From: a bacterium
GTDB taxonomy: Bacteria > BMS3Abin14
Reading direction: 5' to 3'
Length of the DNA: 6,280 bases
Assembly: GCA_022865845.1 (NCBI GenBank)
Contig: JALHUC010000595.1
Coordinates: 1-6,280, forward strand
Shown here: positions 1 to 4,871 of the stretch, piece by piece
Layout: every line of letters begins with the position of its first letter
Numbering within the stretch: the stretch's first letter is position 1
Translations under genes and position numbers: made by a program
Notes under the pieces: model-generated
Told to the model about the DNA's origin: nothing
The model's input: the letters and a program-made list of their open reading frames with translations, nothing else
The model's database searches: none

Positions 1-1
1 C

Positions 2-21
2 ATTCAAGATTCAAGATTCAA
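2..21. repeat. Heptamer tandem repeat (ATTCAAG)
   Basis: ATTCAAG occurs twice perfectly (2-8 and 9-15), followed by ATTCAA (16-21), almost three units. The array starts at the window edge and may extend further left. It resembles in style, but not in sequence, the GTTCACG heptamer array at the 3' end of selB. Confidence 0.75.
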
Positions 22-131
22 AATGAGTGCCCCTGTGGTGAGTTAGTTCTGATCGCTTTAATAGAATCCGTTGTTTCCAGATTAAGATTTTGTCCTTTCG
101 CCAGGTCGCTCAGTCGCCCAATCGAGATTTT

Positions 132-161
132 CCTCTGTGTCCTCTGTGAGCTCAGTGGTGA
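132..161. repeat. Dispersed CTCTGTG-type repeat, copy R1
   Basis: The segment reads CCTCTGTGTCCTCTGTGAG then CTCAGTGGTGAAA, an imperfect direct repeat of CCTCTGTG ending in a GTGGTGAAA-like tail. Cleaner members of the same pattern occur at 1881-1898 (inverted) and 2181-2198. This type of sequence is, as I recall, common between genes in several bacterial lineages. Confidence 0.6.
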
Positions 162-207
162 AAAACATCGCCTTTATGGTTACCGTTCTTCCCCCAGGTT
201 AAGGTGT

Positions 208-257
208 TACCCTGTGAAACCCTGTGGAGCAGCCTGGAAATGGCTGTGCTGTGGTAA
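208..257. repeat. Degenerate CCTGTG repeat, copy R2
   Basis: ACCCTGTGAA and ACCCTGTGGA are adjacent near-repeats, followed by GGCTGTGCTGTGGTAAA with the same GTGGTAA tail seen in R1, R3 and the copy at 2181-2198. It is a more diverged member of the same family; the assignment is tentative. Confidence 0.4.
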
Positions 258-271
258 ATTAGGGTTTGACC

Positions 272-304
272 TTCTTTGCGTAATTTTGCGTCCTTTGCGG
301 TAAG
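272..304. repeat. Dispersed CTTTGCG-type repeat, copy R3
   Basis: CTTTGCGTAATTTTGCG is followed by TCCTTTGCGGTAA. TTTGCG occurs three times with 10-12 bp spacing, and the TGCGGTAA tail matches the copy at 2181-2200. Confidence 0.55.
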
Positions 305-362
305 TTAGCTTTTTTTCCGAGATCGCTTCACATGGAGTTAATCCCAATCACCCCCACCTCGG

Positions 363-387
363 TCCTCCCCCCTCGATAGGGGGAGGA
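363..387. repeat. Nine-bp-stem hairpin downstream of moeA
   Basis: TCCTCCCCC (363-371) is perfectly complementary to GGGGGAGGA (379-387) across a 7-nt loop. It lies about 107 bp past the moeA stop. No T tract follows on either strand, so it is not a canonical intrinsic terminator. It could still act as an mRNA 3' end stabiliser, or be one copy of a dispersed palindromic repeat. Confidence 0.6.
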
Positions 388-483
388 AGTATTCGGAAGT
401 TGGATTATTTTAGGGTTCGCGATGACCCGTCTTCGTCCTATGGACTTCGCCGTGGCAGGCAGTTGCCCTACTGCGTGCTCAGC

Positions 484-523
484 GAGGAAGCTTTCAATCC
501 CCATCGCTACACAACGCTTCCTC
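484..523 (-). other. Inverted repeat spanning the moeA stop codon
   Basis: GAGGAAGC (484-491) is the exact reverse complement of GCTTCCTC (516-523), with a 24-nt loop that contains the moeA TGA. On the mRNA this could form an 8-bp stem around the stop. With only eight pairs and part of it coding, chance is possible. Confidence 0.35.
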
Positions 524-1732
524 ACTATCGATGAGATAAACTTCAACTCGCTCCCCCGCCTTCGCTCCATCGGTGTCCTCCGATAAAACAATTATCCCGT
601 TGGCATCGGACATGGAGCGAAGGATCCCGGAACCCTGCTCCCCTGTGGTGTGGACGTAGAGGACCCCGTCTTCTTTCCGCTCAACGATCCCCCTGATGAA
701 ATTGCGACGCCCGGTTTTCTTTTTAATATCCTGCTCCAGGACAGCTCTCACCGTGGGCCTGAACAGCCGGGTGTGTCCCATCATCTTTCTAAGAGCCGGA
801 CGAACGTACAGTTCAAAGGACAGTGTGGCTGACACCGGGTTGCCGGGGAGGGCAAATACGGGCTTGCCGTGGCGCACTCCGAAGGTCATGGGCTTCCCCG
901 GTTTCTGGGCCACTTTCCAGAAAAGAACCTCAACTCCTACCGTACCGAAAACATCCTTGAGGAAGTCATAATCACCCATAGATATTCCCCCCGTGGTCAC
1001 GAGGACGTCTGACTGGAGTCCCTCTTCGATCATGGCAGCGAGATGGTCGGGGTCGTCCCGGGCGATGCCGAGCTGTCTGGGAATAGCGCCGCACTCCCTC
1101 ACAAGAGCGCTCAGGGCGTGGGAATTGCTGCTATAGATCTGGGCCTCGTGGGGAACCTCGCCCAGGCTGACCACCTCATCCCCGGTGGCAAGGATCGCCA
1201 CTTCCGGCCTTCTATGGACTTTGAGCTGAGCGATCCCCTGGGAAGCAACGAGTCCGAGGTCGGCTGGACGCAGCGGCCGTCCCGCCGGCAGTATCTCATC
1301 AAGGGATTTGATATCCTCACCGGACCGCCGGATGTTGGCGTCTTTTTTTACAGGACTTGTGAGGAAAAGGTTTTCAGCTTCCACATATGTGTCTTCCACC
1401 CGGACAACCGCATCCACGCCGCCAGGTACAGGCGCTCCGGTCATGATCCTCACCGCCTCGCTCTCGGCAATAGGAGAGCCAGCCAGGTCTCCTGCCCTGA
1501 TAGTCCTGACGATGGGAAGAGAGACGGGCGTATTATCGGAAGCTCCCTCTGTGGCTACTGCGGTAAGGGCGAAGCCGTCCATGGCTGAATTATCCTGGGG
1601 CGGGACGTCCCTGCGGGCAAATATCGACTCGGCGAGGACCCTGAACAGGCACTGGTCCAGGCTCACAACCTCTTTGCCCAGAAGGTTCACATTTTCCAGG
1701 ATGATCTTTCGTGCTTCGGATACTCTTATCAT
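494..1732 (-). CDS. moeA: Molybdopterin molybdenumtransferase MoeA
   Basis: MoeA is a cytoplasmic enzyme that inserts molybdate into adenylylated molybdopterin to give the molybdenum cofactor, acting after MogA/MoaB. The 412-residue product matches the E. coli protein (411 residues) in length and motif order. DNSAMDGFA (47-55) includes D52, the counterpart of E. coli D59. RIMTGAPVPGGVDAVV (95-110) and NIRRSGEDI (133-141, D140) follow. The MogA-like domain carries LATGDEVV (181-188, E186), TTGGISMGDYDFLKD (246-260), KPGKPMTFG (277-285) and ALPGNPVSATL (294-304). The last part, about 325-405, is the C-terminal beta domain with RRNFIRG and TTGEQGSGIL. The ATG is supported by GGAG five bases upstream. 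Its position after selA and selB fits a role in supplying cofactor for selenium- and molybdenum-dependent enzymes such as formate dehydrogenase; that link is inferred from context. The 521-bp gap to selB means co-transcription is not certain. A tungsten-specific role cannot be ruled out from sequence. Confidence 0.96.
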   Translation of the reverse strand: MIRVSEARKIILENVNLLGKEVVSLDQCLFRVLAESIFARRDVPPQDNSAMDGFALTAVATEGASDNTPVSLPIVRTIRAGDLAGSPIAESEAVRIMTGAPVPGGVDAVVRVEDTYVEAENLFLTSPVKKDANIRRSGEDIKSLDEILPAGRPLRPADLGLVASQGIAQLKVHRRPEVAILATGDEVVSLGEVPHEAQIYSSNSHALSALVRECGAIPRQLGIARDDPDHLAAMIEEGLQSDVLVTTGGISMGDYDFLKDVFGTVGVEVLFWKVAQKPGKPMTFGVRHGKPVFALPGNPVSATLSFELYVRPALRKMMGHTRLFRPTVRAVLEQDIKKKTGRRNFIRGIVERKEDGVLYVHTTGEQGSGILRSMSDANGIIVLSEDTDGAKAGERVEVYLIDSEEALCSDGD

Positions 1733-1737
1733 TTAAA

Positions 1738-1741
1738 CTCC
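1738..1741 (-). promoter_or_regulatory. Shine-Dalgarno site of moeA
   Basis: Read on the minus strand, GGAG lies five bases (TTTAA) before the moeA ATG at 1732-1730. This normal spacing supports the chosen start. It contrasts with selB, where no comparable site is found. Confidence 0.7.
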
Positions 1742-1765
1742 AAAAGCTTTAACGCAGAGGGCCGC

Positions 1766-1810
1766 CGTTCGACAGGCTCACGGCCCTGAGCAAATGAAAT
1801 ACGTCGAAGG
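1766..1810. repeat. Nested palindromic element with TTCGAC/GTCGAA ends
   Basis: TTCGAC (1768-1773) pairs with GTCGAA (1803-1808). Inside, GCTCA (1776-1780) pairs with TGAGC (1787-1791) around CGGCCC. As I recall, palindromes of this TTCGACAGGCTCA style are frequent between genes in unrelated bacteria. It sits 34 bp upstream of the moeA start codon, so it would lie in the moeA leader if transcription starts above it. Confidence 0.5.
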
Positions 1811-1880
1811 GCAGGAACACCTACTCCCAGGCGCTGTCGCAGAGATCCGCAGATTATAAACAAAATATTCCAAAGGTTTA

Positions 1881-2198
1881 ACCGCAGAGGACGCGGAGAC
1901 ACGCTGAGGAAACCTGAAATTCATTCCCTCACCTGACCTCTCCTGTAGGGAGAGGGATTTCTGCGAAATCACGACGTTGAGACCCTCTGAACGAGACCAA
2001 AGCTCGCTTTTGTCCCAGTCAGAGGGGCTCAACAGTTCCGGTGAGGGAATGGGTTATTATAGCTTTTTCAGCCTTTCCTGCGGCTCTCTGCGAATCGTGC
2101 GTCCTACCAGAGGGACGCCTTCCACCGTCGCTAGCGCCTTTCGACCAGCTATGGCGGATGAACTGTATAACTCTGCGTCCCTCCGCGTCCTCTGCGGT
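1881..2198. repeat. 18-bp perfect inverted repeat enclosing 282 bp
   Basis: The 18 bases at 1881-1898 (starting ACCGCAGAGG) are the exact reverse complement of 2181-2198 (ending CCTCTGCGGT). The outer flanks GTTTA and TAAAC also nearly match. The two arms are inverted copies of the same dispersed repeat seen in R1-R3. No recombinase or transposase gene lies between them. Confidence 0.75.
1918..2055. other. Compact multi-hairpin element, function unknown
   Basis: An outer stem pairs CATTCCCTCACC (1922-1933) with GGTGAGGGAATG (2040-2051), extended on the plus strand by two G-U and two A-U pairs to 1918/2055. Inside are three hairpins: CCTCTCC/GGAGAGG (1937-1943/1949-1955, 5-nt loop), GATTTC/GAAATC (1956-1961/1965-1970, 3-nt loop), and a 15-position stem with one mismatch (1976-1990/2019-2033) that continues to an AAAG-CTCG-CTTT tip (1999-2010). 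The result is a four-way-junction-like fold. It may be a structured RNA, or a palindromic repeat or miniature element able to form a cruciform. Neither strand is favoured strongly; the extra G-U pairs exist only in plus-strand RNA. Confidence 0.5.
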
Positions 2199-2251
2199 AA
2201 ACAGCTTTTGACCTCATTCTACGTTCAATATTCTACATTCTGGTCCTTACC

Positions 2252-2271
2252 GTTCACGGTTCACGGTTCAC
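2252..2271. repeat. Heptamer tandem repeat (GTTCACG) at the selB 3' end
   Basis: GTTCACG occurs at 2252-2258 and 2259-2265, followed by GTTCAC (2266-2271). The selB stop TGA (2256-2254) is inside the first unit and the last residues of SelB are translated from the others. GGTTCA/TGAACC (2265-2270/2272-2277) also forms a short palindrome. Just beyond it, TTCTAC occurs at 2218-2223 and 2231-2236, another simple repeat. Confidence 0.75.
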
Positions 2272-4191
2272 TGAACCTCTTTTAATTCTTACGTCCCCTT
2301 TACGCATTGTAACCTGGGTTCGGTCAAGATACTCCAGGAGAGGGATCATCCATTTCCTGGTGGTGTTCACAATTTCCCTGAAATCGGCCAGGGCCATCTC
2401 CTGCCTGGTACTGAAGTACTCTTCAACCCCTTTCATAAGAGACTCATGGGCCCTGGACACAATGAAATAGTCATCCTTTATCCTGGCAAGATCACCCCTG
2501 TCAGACAGAAGGTTTAGAACCGTTTTAAGGTCCGCCGGAGGAACTTTAAGGTCCTCGCTGATCTCAGGAAGAAAGGGCGCGGAAACCTGTGACTTATCCA
2601 ATAGCTTCATGAGCTTACCGGCCAGAGCTTCCTGCTCAGGGGTCAGTTTGGCTTCATGACTGCCAATAGCGACGATATCCCCGTCCAGGGCAATTGCGCT
2701 TAGATCCTGAAGCGCTGCCAGAAGGTTTCTGTATGGGCGGTCCGGCAGCTGGCGGGCGACTCTCATCCTGAGTTCTTCACGACCGATTCCCGCCCTGGCA
2801 GGGTTTGCCTGGTGGAATTTTTCCAACGCATTTAACAGCCGCTCCTTTATTCTATCAAAGGAGGCGGCGGAGTACGCCAGTGTCCCGTCACCGGTGACTG
2901 CCAGGACAACCTTTGAGTCATCGTCCATGCGGCTCAGCAGTTCTTTCATCTCCGGAGTATCAAGCCCGGTCCTCACGGATAGGTTCGCCGCCTCAAGGCC
3001 AAAGTCCCCGGCCTCTTCAAGGAAGACTTCGACGCGATCCTGGAGATTGCCCTCCTCCAGGCGCTTTAACCGCTCGATCACGGGGGGACGGTTCCGGCGA
3101 TGTTTCCCGGGAAGGGGATCTATAATGTGTCCACCCCCGATGGTTGCCATGGGAGAATAGCTTCTAATGACAAACCGGTCACCCGGAAGAGCGATAGCCG
3201 GCTCTTCAAGACGCAGCTGTATCAGGCCCTCCTCGCCAGGTTGAATAACCTCACCCTCGAGAATGATCGTCCGTGTCATGATCTCAGCCGTGTAAAGGTG
3301 AAGGCGAACCCGCTCCCGGTTTTTTAACGGTCGAGGGGCTGAAGGGAGAAGCCTGACCTTGGCGTCAAGCATGAGAGTGGAACGCAGAACTCCGGCCCTC
3401 ACCGCTGTCTGACCCCGATGGATCTCATCCTTGTCGATCCCCTGCAGGTTCAGGGCGGTTCGGGTCCCAGCCGAGCTTTTGGAGACCGATTCCCCGTGTA
3501 CCTGCAACCCCCGCAGCTTTGTTTTCCTGTCCCCTGGAAGGAACAGGATCTCTTCCCCGGTGGAAATATTTCCCGAAGTCTGGGTACCGGTGACAACCGT
3601 GCCAAACCCCTTCATGGTGAAAACTCTGTCCACAGGCAGCCTGAAGATGCCCTTGTCAGTCCTTCCCGGAATTTTCCGGGCAGCGGCTTCAATAGCAGCA
3701 ACCATTTCCTCCTTACCGCTGCCGGTGATAGAGGAAACAGGAACAATAGGGGCATCCTGGAGGAAGGTGCCCGAGAGGTACTCTCTCACATCCTCGGTGA
3801 TCATCTCGAGCCACTCATCATCGACCATATCAGTCTTGGTAAGGGCGATCACCCCGTCCTTGACGCCCAGGAGCTGACAGATATCGAGGTGCTCGCGGGT
3901 CTGGGGCATAACCCCCTCATCGGCGGCAATGACGAGAAGCACCAGATCGATCCCTGTGGCACCGGCGACCATGTTCCTGACGAAACGTTCATGGCCCGGA
4001 ACATCCACGAGGCCCAACCGCAAACCGGAAGGAAGGGTGATGGGAGCGAAGCCCAGCTCGATGGTAATGCCCCGCTCTTTCTCCTCCTTGAGACGGTCGG
4101 TGTCGACACCGGTTAATATCTTGACCAGGGATGTCTTGCCGTGGTCGATATGCCCGGCTGTGCCAATTATTATATGTCCTTGAGTAGTCAT
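2254..4191 (-). CDS. selB: Selenocysteine-specific translation elongation factor SelB
   Basis: SelB is a GTPase that carries selenocysteinyl-tRNA(Sec) to ribosomes paused at a UGA codon followed by a SECIS hairpin. At 645 residues it is close to the usual bacterial length (about 610-640). The G domain shows AGHIDHGKT (12-20, P-loop), GITIELGFA (41-49, switch I), DVPGHERFV (63-71, with H67 at the position of the EF-Tu catalytic histidine) and TKTD (118-121). EF-Tu-like barrel domains follow, with [16 protein letters not shown] at 188-203 and the [12 protein letters not shown] segment at 343-354. From about 370 the rest is the winged-helix extension; the last wing has [19 protein letters not shown] (610-628) and basic residues through RIKRG, typical of the SECIS-binding module. 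The ATG is placed directly before the first beta strand, but no good Shine-Dalgarno is seen in the preceding 25 nt. The final residues (about VNREP) and the TGA come from a GTTCACG tandem repeat. moeA lies 521 bp downstream. Confidence 0.97.
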   Translation of the reverse strand: MTTQGHIIIGTAGHIDHGKTSLVKILTGVDTDRLKEEKERGITIELGFAPITLPSGLRLGLVDVPGHERFVRNMVAGATGIDLVLLVIAADEGVMPQTREHLDICQLLGVKDGVIALTKTDMVDDEWLEMITEDVREYLSGTFLQDAPIVPVSSITGSGKEEMVAAIEAAARKIPGRTDKGIFRLPVDRVFTMKGFGTVVTGTQTSGNISTGEEILFLPGDRKTKLRGLQVHGESVSKSSAGTRTALNLQGIDKDEIHRGQTAVRAGVLRSTLMLDAKVRLLPSAPRPLKNRERVRLHLYTAEIMTRTIILEGEVIQPGEEGLIQLRLEEPAIALPGDRFVIRSYSPMATIGGGHIIDPLPGKHRRNRPPVIERLKRLEEGNLQDRVEVFLEEAGDFGLEAANLSVRTGLDTPEMKELLSRMDDDSKVVLAVTGDGTLAYSAASFDRIKERLLNALEKFHQANPARAGIGREELRMRVARQLPDRPYRNLLAALQDLSAIALDGDIVAIGSHEAKLTPEQEALAGKLMKLLDKSQVSAPFLPEISEDLKVPPADLKTVLNLLSDRGDLARIKDDYFIVSRAHESLMKGVEEYFSTRQEMALADFREIVNTTRKWMIPLLEYLDRTQVTMRKGDVRIKRGSVNREP

Positions 4192-4230
4192 AATATTAGA
4201 GGGTTTTTGCGGCGCACGATAATGGGTAAT

Positions 4231-4313
4231 CTACGGCGTTCTCAGTCGCGCGTGATCCTCGAAGTACCAGACTAAGTACGTCTGCGGTCCCACGCTCCCT
4301 GCGGCCTTGCATC
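4231..4313 (-). repeat. E-type repeat element, copy E1, selB leader
   Basis: Read on the minus strand it starts GCAAGGCCGCAGGGAG and ends GACTGAGAACGCCG. GCGTG and CACGC (plus 4291-4295 and 4250-4254) pair, and inside them GACGTAC and GTACTTC form an imperfect stem around an 8-nt loop. It ends about 40 bp before the selB start, so it would lie in the selB leader. I recall similar sequences scattered in Desulfuromonadales-type genomes, but cannot check. Confidence 0.55.
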
Positions 4314-4362
4314 TCACCCATTCTCCCGCGCCGATAGGCATGTTCCTTTGAAAAGCGATTAA
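4299..4362. repeat. 64-bp direct repeat, copy 1
   Basis: This block matches 4581-4644 at 61 of 64 positions, at a constant offset of 282 bp. It starts CTGCGGCCTTGCATC and ends AAAAGCGATTAA. It overlaps the beginning of element E1. Confidence 0.85.
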
Positions 4363-4369
4363 TCATCAC

Positions 4370-4433
4370 ATGTCGGCAATCCTTGATCACGCCAACGGCG
4401 TGACCTCCGGTTACCTCCTCCCTGCGGCCTTCC
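4370..4433 (-). repeat. E-type repeat element, copy E2
   Basis: On the minus strand AAGGCCGCAGGGAG is followed by GAGGTAACCGGAGGTCACGC, then a GATCAAGGATTGCCGAC segment. This is the same frame as E1 and E3, but it breaks off before the GAGAACGC end. CACGCC and GGCGTG (plus 4389-4394 and 4397-4402) give a small hairpin with a 2-nt gap. Confidence 0.5.
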
Positions 4434-4483
4434 ATATGACGCACTCTTGCGAACCTCCCAGTTCTGTGGACGTTAATTCCCTT

Positions 4484-4566
4484 TCTCCGTGTCGCCGCGT
4501 CGCCGTGTCTCCGTGTCAAATTATCTTCTCCGTGTCACCGCGTCTCCGCGTCTCCGCGTCTCCGCG
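4484..4566. repeat. Octamer tandem array A1 (TCTCCGTG type)
   Basis: Four 8-bp units at 4484-4515 are followed by an 11-nt spacer TCAAATTATCT (4516-4526) and five more units at 4527-4566. Units are TCTCCGTG, TCGCCGCG, TCGCCGTG, TCACCGCG and TCTCCGCG, so positions 3 and 7 vary. Confidence 0.9.
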
Positions 4567-4580
4567 TCCGATTCACTTTC

Positions 4581-4644
4581 CTGCGGCCTTGCATCTCACC
4601 CATTCTCCTGCACCGATAGGCATATTCCTTTGAAAAGCGATTAA
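4581..4644. repeat. 64-bp direct repeat, copy 2
   Basis: This is the partner of 4299-4362, with three differences (C/T, G/A and G/A). Here the E-type sequence at its left end is cut off at 4580 and joins sequence leading to octamer array A1, consistent with a duplication junction. Confidence 0.85.
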
Positions 4645-4668
4645 TGGTCGTCAATCTTCAATATACCT

Positions 4669-4749
4669 GGCTGCGTTCTCGGTCGTCGGCAATCCTCGAT
4701 CCAGCCACAGGCGGGACCTCCGGTTACCTCCTCTTTCGGGCCTTGCATC
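4669..4749 (-). repeat. E-type repeat element, copy E3
   Basis: On the minus strand it begins GCAAGGCCCGAAAGAG, shares GAGGTAACCGGAGGTC with E2, and ends GATCGAGGATTGCCGACGAC then CGAGAACGCAG, which matches the end of E1. It therefore links E1 and E2 as members of one diverged family. Confidence 0.55.
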
Positions 4750-4796
4750 TGAACCCTTCTTGAAAGCCTCTTGGTCATGTGAACCTTAATTCCCTT

Positions 4797-4871
4797 TCTC
4801 CGTGTCACCGTGTCACCGTGTCTCCGTGTCAAATTATCTTCTCCGTGTCCCCGCGTCACCGCGTCTCCGTG
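4797..4871. repeat. Octamer tandem array A2, overlapping the end of selA
   Basis: Four units at 4797-4828, the same 11-nt spacer TCAAATTATCT at 4829-4839, and four units at 4840-4871. The shared spacer shows that A1 and A2 were copied as a whole. The unit TCACCGCG at 4856-4863 contains the selA stop codon, and the next unit encodes part of its DTETR tip. Confidence 0.9.

Larger units (their letters stand above)
1..493. other. Non-coding region downstream of moeA, repeat remnants only
   Basis: No convincing gene was found in these 493 bases. The stretch begins with a 7-bp tandem repeat and continues with degenerate CTCTGTG/CTTTGCG-type repeats, a GC-rich hairpin at 363-387 and a segment (about 420-480) that looks like yet another dispersed repeat. 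The short reading frame that crosses 328-591 on the minus strand overlaps the 3' end of moeA in another frame and lacks any recognisable domain. No rho-independent terminator with a U tract is evident for moeA. The region may equally continue towards an unseen gene left of the window. Confidence 0.6.
1733..2253. other. selB-moeA intergenic region, nested repeats, no gene
   Basis: These 521 bases hold no convincing gene. From left to right they contain the moeA leader, a TTCGAC/GTCGAA palindrome (1766-1810), an inverted copy of the CTCTGCG-type repeat (1881-1898), a densely paired element (1918-2055), a short hairpin with GCGTCC (2099-2104) and GGACGC (2113-2118), a palindrome CGCTAGCG (2129-2136), the partner copy of the inverted repeat (2181-2198) and AT-richer simple repeats up to the selB stop. 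Any moeA promoter would lie here on the minus strand; I could not place one with confidence. Confidence 0.6.
4192..4855. other. selA-selB intergenic region, tandemly duplicated repeat block
   Basis: These 664 bases contain no convincing gene. On the minus strand, going from selA to selB, the order is: octamer array A2, E-type element E3, a 64-bp block, octamer array A1, E2, the second 64-bp block, and E1. The order array, E element, block occurs twice, so the gap appears to have grown by tandem duplication. Two minus-strand reading frames here (4196-4519 and 4641-4859) are products of the repeats and resemble each other for that reason. Confidence 0.7.

Noticed and set aside
363..387. Intrinsic terminator for moeA
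   Set aside because: The stem is strong, but neither side carries a T tract and it lies over 100 bp past the stop codon; it is kept as a hairpin only.
1043..1588. Plus-strand 181-residue reading frame opposite moeA
   Set aside because: It is antisense to well-conserved MoeA motifs and has no recognisable features.
1778..2285. Short reading frames on both strands in the selB-moeA gap
   Set aside because: They translate hairpin arms and repeats, overlap each other on opposite strands and have no domain or credible ribosome binding site.
3418..4116. Plus-strand 232-residue reading frame opposite selB
   Set aside because: It is antisense to the conserved GTPase and barrel domains of SelB and shows no domain of its own; it is a shadow of the coding strand.
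4196..4519. Minus-strand 107-residue reading frame between selA and selB
   Set aside because: Its N-terminus (TRRHGD, TRRKG) is translated octamer array and the rest is E-type repeat and the 64-bp block. It resembles the frame at 4641-4859 only because the DNA is duplicated.
4192..4855. Possible selC tRNA(Sec) gene between selA and selB
   Set aside because: I looked for a long acceptor and extra arm with a GGTTCGANTCC-like T-loop and a CCA end on both strands in all three gaps and found none. A tRNA search program would settle it.
4641..4859. Minus-strand 72-residue reading frame overlapping the selA stop
   Set aside because: It would start with GTG inside the octamer array and is made of repeat sequence, with no recognisable domain.
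4484..4871. Possible CRISPR array
   Set aside because: Units are 8 bp and directly adjacent, the only spacer is 11 nt and identical in both arrays, and no cas gene is near. This is a tandem repeat.
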